This document shows, piece by piece, positions 34,270 to 43,609 of a DNA stretch of 64,000 nucleotides. The stretch is taken from NCBI GenBank assembly GCA_033850885.1, contig JAWWPG010000016.1, positions 1-64,000 on the forward strand, written 5' to 3'. The notes under the pieces were generated by a model, which was given only the letters and a program-made list of their open reading frames with translations, was not told the origin of the DNA and searched no databases. Positions within the stretch are counted from its first letter, which is position 1, and every line of letters starts with the position of its first letter. The stretch is from JAWWPG01 sp033850885. GTDB taxonomy: Bacteria; Actinomycetota; Actinomycetes; Propionibacteriales; Nocardioidaceae. The position numbers and the translations under genes were made by a program.

Positions 34270-35847
34270 TCAGTGGTAGAAGTGCCGGGACCCGGTCAGG
34301 TACATGGTCATATCCGCCGCCTGCGCCGCCTCGACGACCTCGTCGTCGCGGATCGAGCCGCCCGGCTGGACCACGGCCCGCACCCCGGCGTCGGCCAGGA
34401 CCTGCAGCCCGTCCGGGAAGGGGAAGTACGCGTCCGAGGCGCCGACGGCACCGCGCGCCCGCTCGCCGGCCCGGGTCACCGCCAGCCGGGCGGAGTCGAC
34501 CCGGTTCACCTGACCCATCCCGATACCGACCGAGGCACCGTCCGCGGCGAGCAGGATCGCGTTCGACTTGACCGCCCGGCAGGCCCGCCAGGCGAACGCC
34601 AGGTCGGTGAGCTGGGGGCGGTCGGCGGCTGCGCCACTGACGAGCTTCCACCCGACCGGGTCGTCCCCCTCGGCGTCCATCCGGTCGACAGTCTGCATCA
34701 GCACGCCTCCGCTGACTCCCCGGAACTCGACCGGGTCCGGGTGGGCGTCAGGCGGGCACTCCAGGACCCGGATGTTCTTCTTCCGCGTCAGCACCTTCAC
34801 GGCGCCGTCCTCGTACGCCGGCGCCACGATCACCTCCGTGAAGATCTCCGAGACCTGCTCCGCCATCGCGACGGAGACGGCCCGGTTCACCGCGATCACG
34901 CCGCCGAAGGCCGAGACCGGGTCGCATGCGTGCGCCTTGCGGTGCGCCTCGGCCACGTCAGCGCCGATGGCGATCCCGCAGGGGTTCGCGTGCTTGATGA
35001 TCGCGACCGCGGGGTCCGCGTAGTCGAAGGCGGTACGGCGGGCGGCATCCGTGTCGACGTAGTTGTTGTACGACATCTCCTTTCCGTGCAGCTGCTCGGC
35101 GCCGGCCAGTCCGCCGCGCCAGTGCCGGTACAGCGCCGCTCTCTGGTGTGGGTTCTCCCCATAGCGGAGGACGGCCGCCCGCTCCCACGTCGCCCCCGTC
35201 CAGGCCGGGAAGCCCGTCCCGTCGCCGGTGTCGACCAGCACGTCTCCCATCCACGAAGCCACCGCCACGTCGTACGACGCGGTGTGCGCGAACGCCTGCG
35301 CCGCCAGTCGTCGACGCTGCTCCAGGCTGAAGCCGCCGAAATCCAGCGCGGCCAGCAGGTCGTCGTACTGGCGCGGAGAGGTGACCACAGCCACCGACGG
35401 ATGGTTCTTGGCGGCGGCACGAACCATGGCCGGGCCGCCGATGTCTATCTGCTCCACGCACTCCTCCGGCGCGGCGCCCGAGGTGACCGTCTGCGTGAAC
35501 GGGTAGAGGTTCGAGACCACCAGGTCGAAGGGCTCGATGCCGAGGTCGGCGAGCTGCGAGACATGCGACTCCAGTCGGCGGTCCGCCAGCAAGCCGGCGT
35601 GTACTCGTGGGTGCAGGGTCTTCACCCGCCCGTCGAGGCACTCCGGGAAGCCGGTGAGCTCCTCGACGGGTGTCACGGGGATGCCTGCCGAGGCGATCCG
35701 CGCTGCCGTCGAGCCAGTCGACACGATCGAGACTCCCGCGAGCGACAACGCCAATGCCACCTCCTCGAGGCGGTCCTTGTCGTGGACCGAGATGAGAGCG
35801 CGCCGGATCGGGCGTCTGCCCTCGGTTTCAGGGAGCACACTGCTCAC
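34270..35847 (-). CDS. purH: Bifunctional AICAR formyltransferase / IMP cyclohydrolase
   Basis: This 525-residue enzyme carries out the last two steps of IMP synthesis. The N-terminal MGS-like cyclohydrolase domain (ALISVHDKDRLEEVALALS, VSTGSTAARI, DGRVKTLHPRVHAGLL) is followed by the formyltransferase domain with RYGENPHQRAALY and IKHANPCGIAIG. It uses 10-formyl-THF. GTG 35847 overlaps the purN stop by GTGA, so purN and purH are one operon. Confidence 0.95.
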   Translation of the reverse strand: MSSVLPETEGRRPIRRALISVHDKDRLEEVALALSLAGVSIVSTGSTAARIASAGIPVTPVEELTGFPECLDGRVKTLHPRVHAGLLADRRLESHVSQLADLGIEPFDLVVSNLYPFTQTVTSGAAPEECVEQIDIGGPAMVRAAAKNHPSVAVVTSPRQYDDLLAALDFGGFSLEQRRRLAAQAFAHTASYDVAVASWMGDVLVDTGDGTGFPAWTGATWERAAVLRYGENPHQRAALYRHWRGGLAGAEQLHGKEMSYNNYVDTDAARRTAFDYADPAVAIIKHANPCGIAIGADVAEAHRKAHACDPVSAFGGVIAVNRAVSVAMAEQVSEIFTEVIVAPAYEDGAVKVLTRKKNIRVLECPPDAHPDPVEFRGVSGGVLMQTVDRMDAEGDDPVGWKLVSGAAADRPQLTDLAFAWRACRAVKSNAILLAADGASVGIGMGQVNRVDSARLAVTRAGERARGAVGASDAYFPFPDGLQVLADAGVRAVVQPGGSIRDDEVVEAAQAADMTMYLTGSRHFYH

Positions 35848-36449
35848 GGGATCGTGACCTTCCTTCCGCTGACGGTGAAGCCTTCGCGCGCCATCCGGCC
35901 CACGCAGTCGACGAGCATGACCCGTTCGGCAGCCTTGATCCGCTCGGTGAGGCTGTCGATGTCGTCGTCATCGGCGACGCGTACGGCGACCTGCTCGACC
36001 ACGACTCCGGTGTCGATGCCTTCGTCGACGACGAAGAGGGTCGCCCCAGTGACCTTGACCCCGTAGTCGAGCGCGTCACGGGGTCCGTGGATCCCGGGGA
36101 AGGACGGCAGCAAGGCGTTGTGCGTGTTGACGAACCGGCCGCCGAACCGGTCGAGAAACGCAGGCCCGACCAGCTTGAGGAACCCAGCCGACACGACGAG
36201 GTCGGGCTCGTGCTCGGCGACCGCGGACGTCAACGCCTTGTCCCAGACGGCTCGCTCGTCGTACCCCTCGAGGGCGACGACGAACGAGGGGATCCCGGCT
36301 TCCTCAGCACGCTGGGCTGCCGGGGTGCCGTCGCGGTCGGCCCCGACCGCGACGACGACGGCGCCGTACGCGGGTTCCTGCGAGGCGTCGAGCAGCGCCT
36401 GGAGGTTGGTGCCTGTTCCGGAGACCAGGACCACGAGGCGAACGGGCAC
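35844..36449 (-). CDS. purN: Phosphoribosylglycinamide formyltransferase
   Basis: This 201-residue GAR transformylase uses 10-formyl-THF in purine synthesis. It has the N-terminal substrate loop VSGTGTNLQALLDA, the Asn/His catalytic stretch VNTHNALLPSFPG and the Asp in VDEGIDTG. GTG 36449 gives the expected start (VPVRLVVLVSGTG) and length. It precedes purH by an overlapping GTGA; DUF6350 lies 92 bases upstream in the same direction, as in other actinobacteria. Confidence 0.92.
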   Translation of the reverse strand: MPVRLVVLVSGTGTNLQALLDASQEPAYGAVVVAVGADRDGTPAAQRAEEAGIPSFVVALEGYDERAVWDKALTSAVAEHEPDLVVSAGFLKLVGPAFLDRFGGRFVNTHNALLPSFPGIHGPRDALDYGVKVTGATLFVVDEGIDTGVVVEQVAVRVADDDDIDSLTERIKAAERVMLVDCVGRMAREGFTVSGRKVTIP

Positions 36450-36541
36450 CGGTGCCTTCCCCTTGGAGCCGACGCTGTGCGAGCGGGTGCTCGTCGGACG
36501 TGACGACGGCGCCCACGATAGCGAGTGCCCCCGTCTGCCGG

Positions 36542-37792
36542 TCAGTCGACGTCCCTCGTGAGCTCCAGTGGCTGGGTGATCTCCTCGTCGGGACTCCGGC
36601 GCCGGCGGAACCTGAGCGCGCCGCCGAGCCACCGGTGCGCGACCGGTGCGATGACGCCGCCCAGCGCGAAGGCGACCGCACAGACCAGGGTGGTCGCGAG
36701 GACGTCGGGTCCGACGTCCTGCATCCGGCCGGGACCCACGGACCCGGTCGCCAGCAAGGTCATCAGCCCGAAGGCGACGCCGCCGGCGAGGCCCGCGAGC
36801 GCGCCCCGCAGGGCAGCATGGTCCACGCCGTAGACCGGGTAGCGACGGTTCGCCAGCACGCCGGCGACCGCCCCGGCGATGACCGGAAGGGCAATCAGGC
36901 CGGGCAGCCAGCGGGCATCGGCGGACGTGGGGAGCGCCGCGAGGACCGGGAAGTCGGGCAGCAGACCAACGTGCACTCCGCTCGGGGACACGTGTGTTCC
37001 GGTGCCAACGGCGAAGCCTGGGCCCGCCACGAAGGCACCGGCGCAGAGCACCGCGTTCGGGACAGTTGCGGCGCCGACCAGGGAGAGGATCACCCCGCCC
37101 ACGAGGCCTCCGTGCATCCCTTCGGCCAGCCTGAGCGCCGTCGAGACGTGTACGACGAGGGAGCCGGTCAGGATGACCGCACCTACCGCCGCCATCACCA
37201 GGAAGCCGCCTGCGCCGCCCACGAAGGCGGCCCGGGCCTCCTCGGGGAGTCGCGCCCAAAGCGGGGACCACTCGCCCGACCCACGAAGCAGACCCACGCC
37301 GCCGCAGGCCCCCGCGACAGCGAGACAGGCGGCGGACGCCCGGAGCACCGGCGCGTGGACCCCGTCGACGTTCGCGACGACGGCCGTGACGGCGCCGACC
37401 GCCCCGTAGGCACCGGACATCGCGAGCGTCGCCACACCGACGTCGGCCAGCGACCGGACGCGAGACGTCGACGCCGCCCAGCGGCCGGCGCGGTAGAGGG
37501 CGTAGGCACCGGCCAGCAGGAACCCCAGCGGCACGGCGTTCACGGACAGACCGGAGCCGGCCAGACCCGAGCCGTTGCTGAGCAGCCAGGCGAGCGCGCC
37601 AACGCCCGCGGCCTGCCCGAAGGAGCCAGTGTCGGCCGCGAACCAGCCCGCCGCACTCACCGCGACGCACAGCAGCAGACCGCTAAGGGCCACCCCGGCC
37701 GAGCCGAGGGCGGCCACCAGCACGCCGGGGCGCTCCGACGGCGCCGCCGCCGACGTCACGCGCAGGATGGGTCTCGAGAGCAGGTCGGTCAT
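36542..37792 (-). CDS. DUF6350 polytopic membrane protein
   Basis: This 416-residue protein has around ten hydrophobic segments, starting VLVAALGSAGVALSGLLLCVAVSAAGWF, and a charged C-terminal tail (RFRRRRSPDEEITQ). It matches the actinobacterial DUF6350 group, which sits before purN in many genomes. Function unknown. ATG 37792 is used; an ATG three codons upstream (37801) is equally possible. Divergent from the sigma-like gene. Confidence 0.75.
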   Translation of the reverse strand: MTDLLSRPILRVTSAAAPSERPGVLVAALGSAGVALSGLLLCVAVSAAGWFAADTGSFGQAAGVGALAWLLSNGSGLAGSGLSVNAVPLGFLLAGAYALYRAGRWAASTSRVRSLADVGVATLAMSGAYGAVGAVTAVVANVDGVHAPVLRASAACLAVAGACGGVGLLRGSGEWSPLWARLPEEARAAFVGGAGGFLVMAAVGAVILTGSLVVHVSTALRLAEGMHGGLVGGVILSLVGAATVPNAVLCAGAFVAGPGFAVGTGTHVSPSGVHVGLLPDFPVLAALPTSADARWLPGLIALPVIAGAVAGVLANRRYPVYGVDHAALRGALAGLAGGVAFGLMTLLATGSVGPGRMQDVGPDVLATTLVCAVAFALGGVIAPVAHRWLGGALRFRRRRSPDEEITQPLELTRDVD

Positions 37793-37957
37793 CTCGACCA
37801 TCGTCGCGGAGCCTCGTGCCCAATCGCGGCTGACACGCCGCCGACGAGGAGCAGGGCGCGCCGACGGCCAACCGGCCCGCCGAGGTTCGACCCGTCCAAG
37901 GCCGGATCGTCTACCGTCGTACGTCACGAGCCATTCCGTCCCGAGGAGCGCCGTCAG

Positions 37958-39802
37958 TTGTCGCGAGCCACCGACTTCGACGACATGTACGCCGGGTCCC
38001 GCGACCGGCTGCTCCTCGAGCTGTACGCCTACGGTGGCGACGCCGACGCCGCCCAGGACGCGCTGAGCGAGGCGTTCATCTCGGCGAGCCGGCACTGGCA
38101 CCGCCTGGCAGCCCTGGGGACGCTCGACCCGTGGTTGCGGGAGCGGGGAGTCCGCCGCCTCGACCGGCGACCGCACCCGGGGTCACCGGGTACGGCGGTC
38201 CGCGAGTCCGATCCCGCTCGGCCCGGCGCCCAGCCCAGCGCCGAGAACAGGCGGCTCCTCGCGGCGCTGGCGTCCCTCGACCGGACCAGCCGGCGGCTGC
38301 TCATCGTGCGCCGCCTGGACGACACCGACCTTCCGTCCGCGGCCCGCGAGGTGGGCCTCACCGACGCCGGCGCCGAGCAGGCGCTGGCCCGGGCCTCCTC
38401 CACGCTGCACGGGAGCGGCATCGACGCGACGCCCGCAGGCCTGCAGGCCCGGCTGACCCGGCTCGCCGACGACCTGGCGGGTCGCGACCAACCCCCCGCA
38501 CGCACCCTGCGTCGGATGGGAGCGCATCGCCGCTACGCGGCCACCACCGTGCTCGGTCTCGCCCTGGTTGTGGTCGCCGCCGCGGCGGGAGCCGTCAGCG
38601 CCTCGCACCCGCTCGGCAACCCGTCCGGGATCGGCGAAGGCCATCCCCCTCGGTCGACGCCTTCCGGAGGGTCGGTCCCGGCGCCGAACCTCGGAGCCGG
38701 TCAGCTGCTCACGGCCGGCCAGGTGTCCGCGGTCGGCGGTGCACGGTGGAACCGGCTGCCGGCGGTGCCGAGGGTGGCGACGTCAACCGTGTACGGCGGC
38801 TGTGTCGAGGCGGCGGACGACCCGCCACCCGACACGTCCTGGGTCCGCTCCTTCGCGCCGGCAGCACGCGGATCGGCGACGCAGGTCCGAGAGGTCCTTC
38901 AGCAGGCTCCCTCACCCGTCGAGGCGCAGCGCGCGTTCCGGCGGGTCGTCACGGCCTTCGGGGTGTGCCCGGGACACCACCTCGTCGGGTTCTCGGCCGT
39001 CCGGAGGCTCGGTGAACGAGCCCGGCTGATCCATCTGCGACTCCCGACACGCGGCGGGTCGACCGGTCAGACCGTCGTCATCGCCACATCTGGCGCTGCC
39101 GTTACCGTCGTGTACGAGGAGTCTGCCCCCGGGACGGCGGCTGGGTTCACGTCGCTCGAGCTGGCGCAGCTCGGCGGCATGGCCGTCAACGACGTGTGTC
39201 CGCGCAGCGGTGGCAAGTGCGCCTCGCCGCCGTACCCGATCAGGAGCCTCCCGCCCCCGCACGGCGGCACCCCCCATGGATTCCTCTCCGTCCTCGATCT
39301 TCCACTCGTGCCGGGCGTCACGTCGCCGTGGAAAGGGACCCGACCGGAGCTGGTCAGGGACAACCCGTCGGCCACGGCGTGCGACGGGACGGACTTCGCC
39401 GGGGCGGGCGCGAGGTCGGTGACCTCACGGCGCTACGTCATCCCCCCGGAGGCCAGGCTGCCCACGGCCTTCGCCGTCACGGAGACCATCGGCAGGTTCA
39501 AGCGACCCGTGCTGGCGAAGCAGTTCCTGATGGGCGTCGCCGCGCAGGTGTCGGCGTGCCACCACCGGCAGCCGACCCTGTCGGTCACGCGGTCGGGCTC
39601 CTTCTCCTCCGATCGCATGAGCGGGCGGGTCTGGCAGGTCCAGCAGACCACGAAGAAGCGGGTCACGACGGTCTGGATGGCGCTGGTCCGCAACCGCGGC
39701 GAGACGGCAGAGGTGACGTTCACGCCAGCCGGGGCCTACGACGGGTCACAGGCCGCCTTCACCCGGCTCGCGGAGCGGGCCGCGGCTCGGCTGGGCGGCT
39801 GA
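37958..39802 (+). CDS. Membrane-anchored protein with sigma-70 region 2/4-like N-terminus
   Basis: The first 165 residues look like an ECF sigma factor reduced in its core: DFDDMYAGSRDRLLLELYAYGGDADAAQDALSEAFISA resembles region 2, and LASLDRTSRRLLIVRRLDDTDLPSAAREVGLTDAGAEQAL resembles region 4. A single hydrophobic segment (TTVLGLALVVVAAAAGAVSA, about 193-212) then leads into a roughly 400-residue extracytoplasmic part with several Cys residues. The total is 614 residues from TTG 37958, which has GAGGAG 8 bases before it; ATG 37985 is an alternative. The role is unknown; it may link envelope signals to transcription. Confidence 0.6.
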   Translation: MSRATDFDDMYAGSRDRLLLELYAYGGDADAAQDALSEAFISASRHWHRLAALGTLDPWLRERGVRRLDRRPHPGSPGTAVRESDPARPGAQPSAENRRLLAALASLDRTSRRLLIVRRLDDTDLPSAAREVGLTDAGAEQALARASSTLHGSGIDATPAGLQARLTRLADDLAGRDQPPARTLRRMGAHRRYAATTVLGLALVVVAAAAGAVSASHPLGNPSGIGEGHPPRSTPSGGSVPAPNLGAGQLLTAGQVSAVGGARWNRLPAVPRVATSTVYGGCVEAADDPPPDTSWVRSFAPAARGSATQVREVLQQAPSPVEAQRAFRRVVTAFGVCPGHHLVGFSAVRRLGERARLIHLRLPTRGGSTGQTVVIATSGAAVTVVYEESAPGTAAGFTSLELAQLGGMAVNDVCPRSGGKCASPPYPIRSLPPPHGGTPHGFLSVLDLPLVPGVTSPWKGTRPELVRDNPSATACDGTDFAGAGARSVTSRRYVIPPEARLPTAFAVTETIGRFKRPVLAKQFLMGVAAQVSACHHRQPTLSVTRSGSFSSDRMSGRVWQVQQTTKKRVTTVWMALVRNRGETAEVTFTPAGAYDGSQAAFTRLAERAAARLGG

Positions 39803-39817
39803 GCGGACCGCCAGGCT

Positions 39818-39847
39818 CCTGCCCCGCCGGCTCGGCGGGCCGGCAGG
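39818..39847. terminator. Hairpin between the sigma-like gene and sucD
   Basis: CCTGCC (39818-39823) pairs with GGCAGG (39842-39847), with further GC pairs inside. It lies between converging genes and may terminate both; there is no T-run. Confidence 0.5.
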
Positions 39848-39908
39848 TCGCACCGGGTCGCCCCCGGTCGCACCGATCCCAGCCGCGTTCGGCGACCAAC
39901 CGATCCGG

Positions 39909-40796
39909 CTAGCCGTCGGGCAGCAGGTCGCGGATCAGCTGCGCAGTCTCCGAAGGAGTCTTGCCCACTTTCACGCCAGCGGCTTCGAGGGCCTCCTTCT
40001 TGCCCGCGGCAGTGCCGGAGGAGCCCGACACGATCGCGCCCGCGTGCCCCATGGTCTTGCCTTCGGGCGCGGTGAACCCGGCGACGTAGCCGGCGACCGG
40101 CTTCGTGATGTGCTCCTTGATGTAGGCGGCAGCGCGCTCTTCGGCGTCGCCGCCGATCTCCCCGATCATCACGATCGCCTTGGTCTCCGGGTCGTCCTCG
40201 AAGGCCTGGAGGCAGTCGATGTGCGTGGTGCCGATGACGGGATCGCCTCCGATGCCCACGGCGGTCGAGAAGCCGATCTCGCGGAGCTCGAACATCATCT
40301 GGTAGGTCAGCGTGCCGGACTTCGACACCAGCCCGATCGGTCCGCTCCCGCTGATGGTGGCGGGCGTGATCCCGGCCAGCGCCTCCCCGGGGGTGATGAC
40401 GCCCGGACAGTTCGGCCCGATGATGCGGGTCTTGTTCCCGGTGGCCTGGACATGCGCCCAGACCTCCGCCGTGTCCTGCACCGGCACGCCCTCGGTGATC
40501 ACCACGAGCAACGGGATCTCGGCATCCACCGCCTCCATCATGGCGTCCTTGGTGAAGGCGGCGGGGACGAACACCACGGAGACATCGGCACCGGTCTCCT
40601 CGATGGCCTCGGCGACCGTGCCGAACACCGGCAGCTCGAGGTCGCCGTGCGTGACCGTCGTGCCGGCCTTGCGGGCGTTGACTCCTCCGACGATGGTCGT
40701 CCCTGCCTTCAGCATCAGGGCCGTGTGCTTGGTGCCCTCACCGCCGGTGATGCCCTGGACGATGACGCGGGACTCGGAGCTCAGGAAGATCGACAT
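39909..40796 (-). CDS. sucD: Succinate-CoA ligase alpha subunit
   Basis: This 295-residue subunit binds CoA and carries the phosphohistidine. The CoA loop is VIVQGITGGEGTKHTALML, the middle motif is IGPNCPGVITPGEA and GPIGLVSKSGTLTYQMM, and the active-site His is in MGHAGAIVSGSSG. It forms succinate and nucleoside triphosphate from succinyl-CoA with SucC. It follows sucC after 11 bases. Confidence 0.95.
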   Translation of the reverse strand: MSIFLSSESRVIVQGITGGEGTKHTALMLKAGTTIVGGVNARKAGTTVTHGDLELPVFGTVAEAIEETGADVSVVFVPAAFTKDAMMEAVDAEIPLLVVITEGVPVQDTAEVWAHVQATGNKTRIIGPNCPGVITPGEALAGITPATISGSGPIGLVSKSGTLTYQMMFELREIGFSTAVGIGGDPVIGTTHIDCLQAFEDDPETKAIVMIGEIGGDAEERAAAYIKEHITKPVAGYVAGFTAPEGKTMGHAGAIVSGSSGTAAGKKEALEAAGVKVGKTPSETAQLIRDLLPDG

Positions 40797-40807
40797 CGCT
40801 CAGCTCC

Positions 40808-41971
40808 TCACGCGCTGGCCAGCTCGGCGGCCCGGTCGGCCGCGCCGTCCATCGTGTCGACGAGCGTCACGAGCGGGTGGGCGGCCTCGGTCAGGATGCG
40901 CCGACCCTCCTCGACGTTGTTGCCGTCGAGGCGGACGACGAGCGGCTTGGTGGCGGCGTCCCCGAGGAGGTCGAGGGCCCCGACGATGCCGTTGGCGACC
41001 TCGTCACACGATGTGATCCCGCCGAAGACGTTGACGAAGACCGCTCGCACCTGCTGGTCGCCCAGGATGACGTCGAGGCCGTCCGCCATCACCTGCGCAG
41101 AGGCACCGCCGCCGATGTCGAGGAAGTTCGCCGGCTTGACGCCATGGTGCCGTTCACCTGCGTAGGCGACGACATCGAGCGTCGACATGACCAGTCCCGC
41201 CCCGTTGCCGATGATGCCCACCGCGCCGTCGAGCTTGACGTAGTTCAAGCCCTTCGCCTTCGCCTTGGCCTCCAGCGGGTCCGCGGCCGCCGTGTCCTCG
41301 AACTTGAGGTGGTCCTGATGACGGAAGCGGGCGTTGTCGTCGAGCGACACCTTGCCGTCAAGGGCTTCCAGGGTGCCGTCACGGAGCCGGGCCAGCGGGT
41401 TGATCTCCACGAGGGTGGCGTCCTCCTCGGTGAAGACGTCCCAGAGCTTCTCGACCAGGCTCACGGCCTGGTCGGTGAGATCGGCGGGAAACCCGGCAGC
41501 AGCGACGATCTCGCGGGCCACCGCCGCGTCGACACCGGTGCCCGGGTCGATCGGGATCTGCTTGACCGCGTCGGGGTTGGTCCTGGCCACCTCCTCGATC
41601 TCCACGCCGCCCTCGACACTGGCGATGCACAGGTAGGACCTGTTCGACCGGTCCAGCAGGAATGAGAAGTAGTACTCCGCGGCGATGTCAGCCGCCGGCG
41701 CGACCAGCACCCGGCTGACCGTCAAACCCTTGATCTGCATGCCGATGATGTCCCGCGCCCTCGCCGCTGCCTCCTCAGGCGTCTTCGCGAGCTTCACGCC
41801 GCCGGCCTTGCCGCGGCCACCCGCCTGCACCTGCGCCTTGACGACGACAGCGCCTCCGAGCTGCTCGGCGCCCGCGCGTGCCTCCTCGGGGGTCTCCGCG
41901 ACGACTCCGAGAGTCACCGGCACGCCATGCTTGGCGAAGAGCTGCTTGGCCTGGTACTCCATCAGATCCAC
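40808..41971 (-). CDS. sucC: Succinate-CoA ligase (ADP-forming) beta subunit
   Basis: This 387-residue ATP-grasp subunit has MEYQAKQLFAKHGVPV, VKAQVQAGGRGKAGGVKLA, VEINPLARLRDGTLEALDGK and the closing NIFGG-type segment FVNVFGGITSCDEVA. It supplies nucleotide binding for the SucCD enzyme of the TCA cycle. First gene of the sucCD operon, divergent from the hydrolase gene over 104 bases. Confidence 0.95.
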   Translation of the reverse strand: MDLMEYQAKQLFAKHGVPVTLGVVAETPEEARAGAEQLGGAVVVKAQVQAGGRGKAGGVKLAKTPEEAAARARDIIGMQIKGLTVSRVLVAPAADIAAEYYFSFLLDRSNRSYLCIASVEGGVEIEEVARTNPDAVKQIPIDPGTGVDAAVAREIVAAAGFPADLTDQAVSLVEKLWDVFTEEDATLVEINPLARLRDGTLEALDGKVSLDDNARFRHQDHLKFEDTAAADPLEAKAKAKGLNYVKLDGAVGIIGNGAGLVMSTLDVVAYAGERHHGVKPANFLDIGGGASAQVMADGLDVILGDQQVRAVFVNVFGGITSCDEVANGIVGALDLLGDAATKPLVVRLDGNNVEEGRRILTEAAHPLVTLVDTMDGAADRAAELASA

Positions 41972-42075
41972 GGTGACGGCCGTCCTTTGGCTGTTCGGCG
42001 GGACAGGACATTGCGGAGCCTAACGCTGCACAGCCCTCTGCGAGACTCGGGGTATCCGTCCCCCCGGGAGGCTCG

Positions 42076-42969
42076 ATGGTGTTCGACAGGCACTTCGCGG
42101 GAACCCGTCGCTTCATCGACGGAGACGGCGTATCGCTCAACGTCCTCGAGGCAGGCACACCGGACGGACCCGTCGTCGTCCTCGTCCACGGCTTCCCGGA
42201 CACCCACGCCGTCTGGCTCGCCACGATCGCCCGGCTGGCCGACGACTTCCGATGTCTCGCGTACGACGTTCGTGGGGCGGGCAAGTCGGGTGTGCCGACG
42301 TCACAGGAGGGATACCGCCTCTCCCATCTCGTCAACGACCTGGTCGCGGTGGTCGACGCCATGTCTCCCAACCGCCCGGTCCACCTGGTGGGTCACGACT
42401 GGGGGTCGATCCAGGCCTGGGAGGCGGTTCTGATGGCGGGGTCCGACCCACGCCTGCTGGGCCGCATCTCGACGTACACCTCGATCAGCGGTCCGAGCCG
42501 GGGGCACTTCGCAGCCTGGGCGCGCAGGTCGAGCCGCGCGGACTGGGCCCGCCGCCGCGACCTCGCTCGGCAGCTGGGGCACTCGTGGTACCTGCTGGCG
42601 TTCCAGGTGCCCGCCCTCCCGGAGCTGGCGCTGCGCCGGCTGCTTCGCGACCCGCAGTCCGCCCGCCGGTTCCTGGGTTCCGGGCACGCCGCGCCGAGCG
42701 TGGCTCGCGATGCCGTGAACGGCCTCGGCCTCTACCGGGCGAACCTTCGGGGCGGTGGACCGCATCGTCGTTCCCTGCGGACCGATGTCCCGGTCCAGCT
42801 CATCGTTCCGCTCCGCGACCCGTTCCTGACTCCTGCCGTGTACGACGACCTGCCGCGCTACGTCCCGCAGCTGACCCGCCACGACATCGACGCCGGCCAC
42901 TGGGTCCAGCACAGCCATCCGGACGAGATCGCGCAGCTGGTCAGCGACTTCGTGCGCGCGAAGCGGTGA
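42076..42969 (+). CDS. Alpha/beta-hydrolase of the epoxide hydrolase type
   Basis: This 297-residue hydrolase has the oxyanion region VHGFPDTHAVW, the nucleophile elbow VGHDWGS with Asp as the nucleophile, and the late catalytic His in DAGHWVQHSHPDEI. Asp nucleophile and HGFPD are features of epoxide hydrolases and haloacid/haloalkane dehalogenases. The natural substrate cannot be read from sequence. Single gene, ATG 42076 behind GGGAGG. Confidence 0.8.
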   Translation: MVFDRHFAGTRRFIDGDGVSLNVLEAGTPDGPVVVLVHGFPDTHAVWLATIARLADDFRCLAYDVRGAGKSGVPTSQEGYRLSHLVNDLVAVVDAMSPNRPVHLVGHDWGSIQAWEAVLMAGSDPRLLGRISTYTSISGPSRGHFAAWARRSSRADWARRRDLARQLGHSWYLLAFQVPALPELALRRLLRDPQSARRFLGSGHAAPSVARDAVNGLGLYRANLRGGGPHRRSLRTDVPVQLIVPLRDPFLTPAVYDDLPRYVPQLTRHDIDAGHWVQHSHPDEIAQLVSDFVRAKR

Positions 42970-43037
42970 CCTGAACAGGACCTCGGCGCAGGCGAGGCTC
43001 GGCTTCGCGGTGGCGGGACGGTCGGCCGCCCCCTGGG

Positions 43038-43436
43038 TCAGGTCTGCGGGGCCATCGCGGCGTTGACCCAGTCCACGACGTCCTGGGTCTTGGCGCCCGG
43101 CGTGAAGATCTTCGCGACGCCGGCCTGCTCGAGGAGCGGGATGTCGCCGTCTGGGATGATGCCACCGCCGAACACCAGGATGTCCTGGGCGTCCCGCTCC
43201 CTGAGCAGCTCCAGCACCTTCTTGAAGAGGGTCATGTGCGCGCCGGAGAGGACGGACAGCCCCACCATGTCGGCGTCCTCCTGGATGGCGGTGTCGACGA
43301 TCTGCTCCGGAGTCTGGTGGAGGCCGGTGTAGATGACCTCCATGCCGGCGTCCCGAAGCGCCCGGGCGATCACCTTGGCGCCGCGGTCATGCCCGTCCAG
43401 CCCCGGTTTGGCCACCACGATGCGAATCGGGGCCAC
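43038..43436 (-). CDS. Stand-alone B12-binding protein (methylmalonyl-CoA mutase C-terminal type)
   Basis: This 132-residue protein consists only of a B12-binding domain: VAKPGLDGHDRGAKVIARALRD contains the DGHDRG cobalt-ligand motif, VGLSVLSGAHMTLF and FGGGIIPDGDIPLL are the other two contacts. Sequence and length match the small subunits or orphan domains of acyl-CoA mutases (DGHDRG rather than DVHDIG of methyltransferase carriers). No large mutase subunit or MeaB gene is nearby, so its partner lies elsewhere. Confidence 0.88.
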   Translation of the reverse strand: MAPIRIVVAKPGLDGHDRGAKVIARALRDAGMEVIYTGLHQTPEQIVDTAIQEDADMVGLSVLSGAHMTLFKKVLELLRERDAQDILVFGGGIIPDGDIPLLEQAGVAKIFTPGAKTQDVVDWVNAAMAPQT

Positions 43437-43492
43437 CCTCGCTCACCGCCTCGTTGCTCGCCGACACTCCAGCGCCATCGTACGGCCTGCCG

Positions 43493-43525
43493 ACCCGGCC
43501 ACCGGCCGGGCCGGCCTGGCCGGGT
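43493..43525. terminator. GC-rich hairpin downstream of the geranylgeranyl reductase gene
   Basis: ACCCGGCCA (43493-43501) pairs with TGGCCGGGT (43517-43525) around a 15-base GC-rich loop. The surrounding 43437-43609 gap is full of GGCC/CCGG palindromes, with a further CTGGCCAG unit. It could end the reductase transcript. Confidence 0.5.
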
Positions 43526-43609
43526 CAGCCTCGCCGGGCCAGCCTGGCCAGGTCCGGCTCGCCGGTCGCTTGCTTCCCTGTCGAGGAACATCCCGGCGCA
43601 AGGGCGGTC

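Noticed and set aside
43437..43609. Short coding region in the 172-bp gap
   Set aside because: Translations are only Ala/Gly/Pro/Arg runs from GGCC repeats, with no ribosome site.
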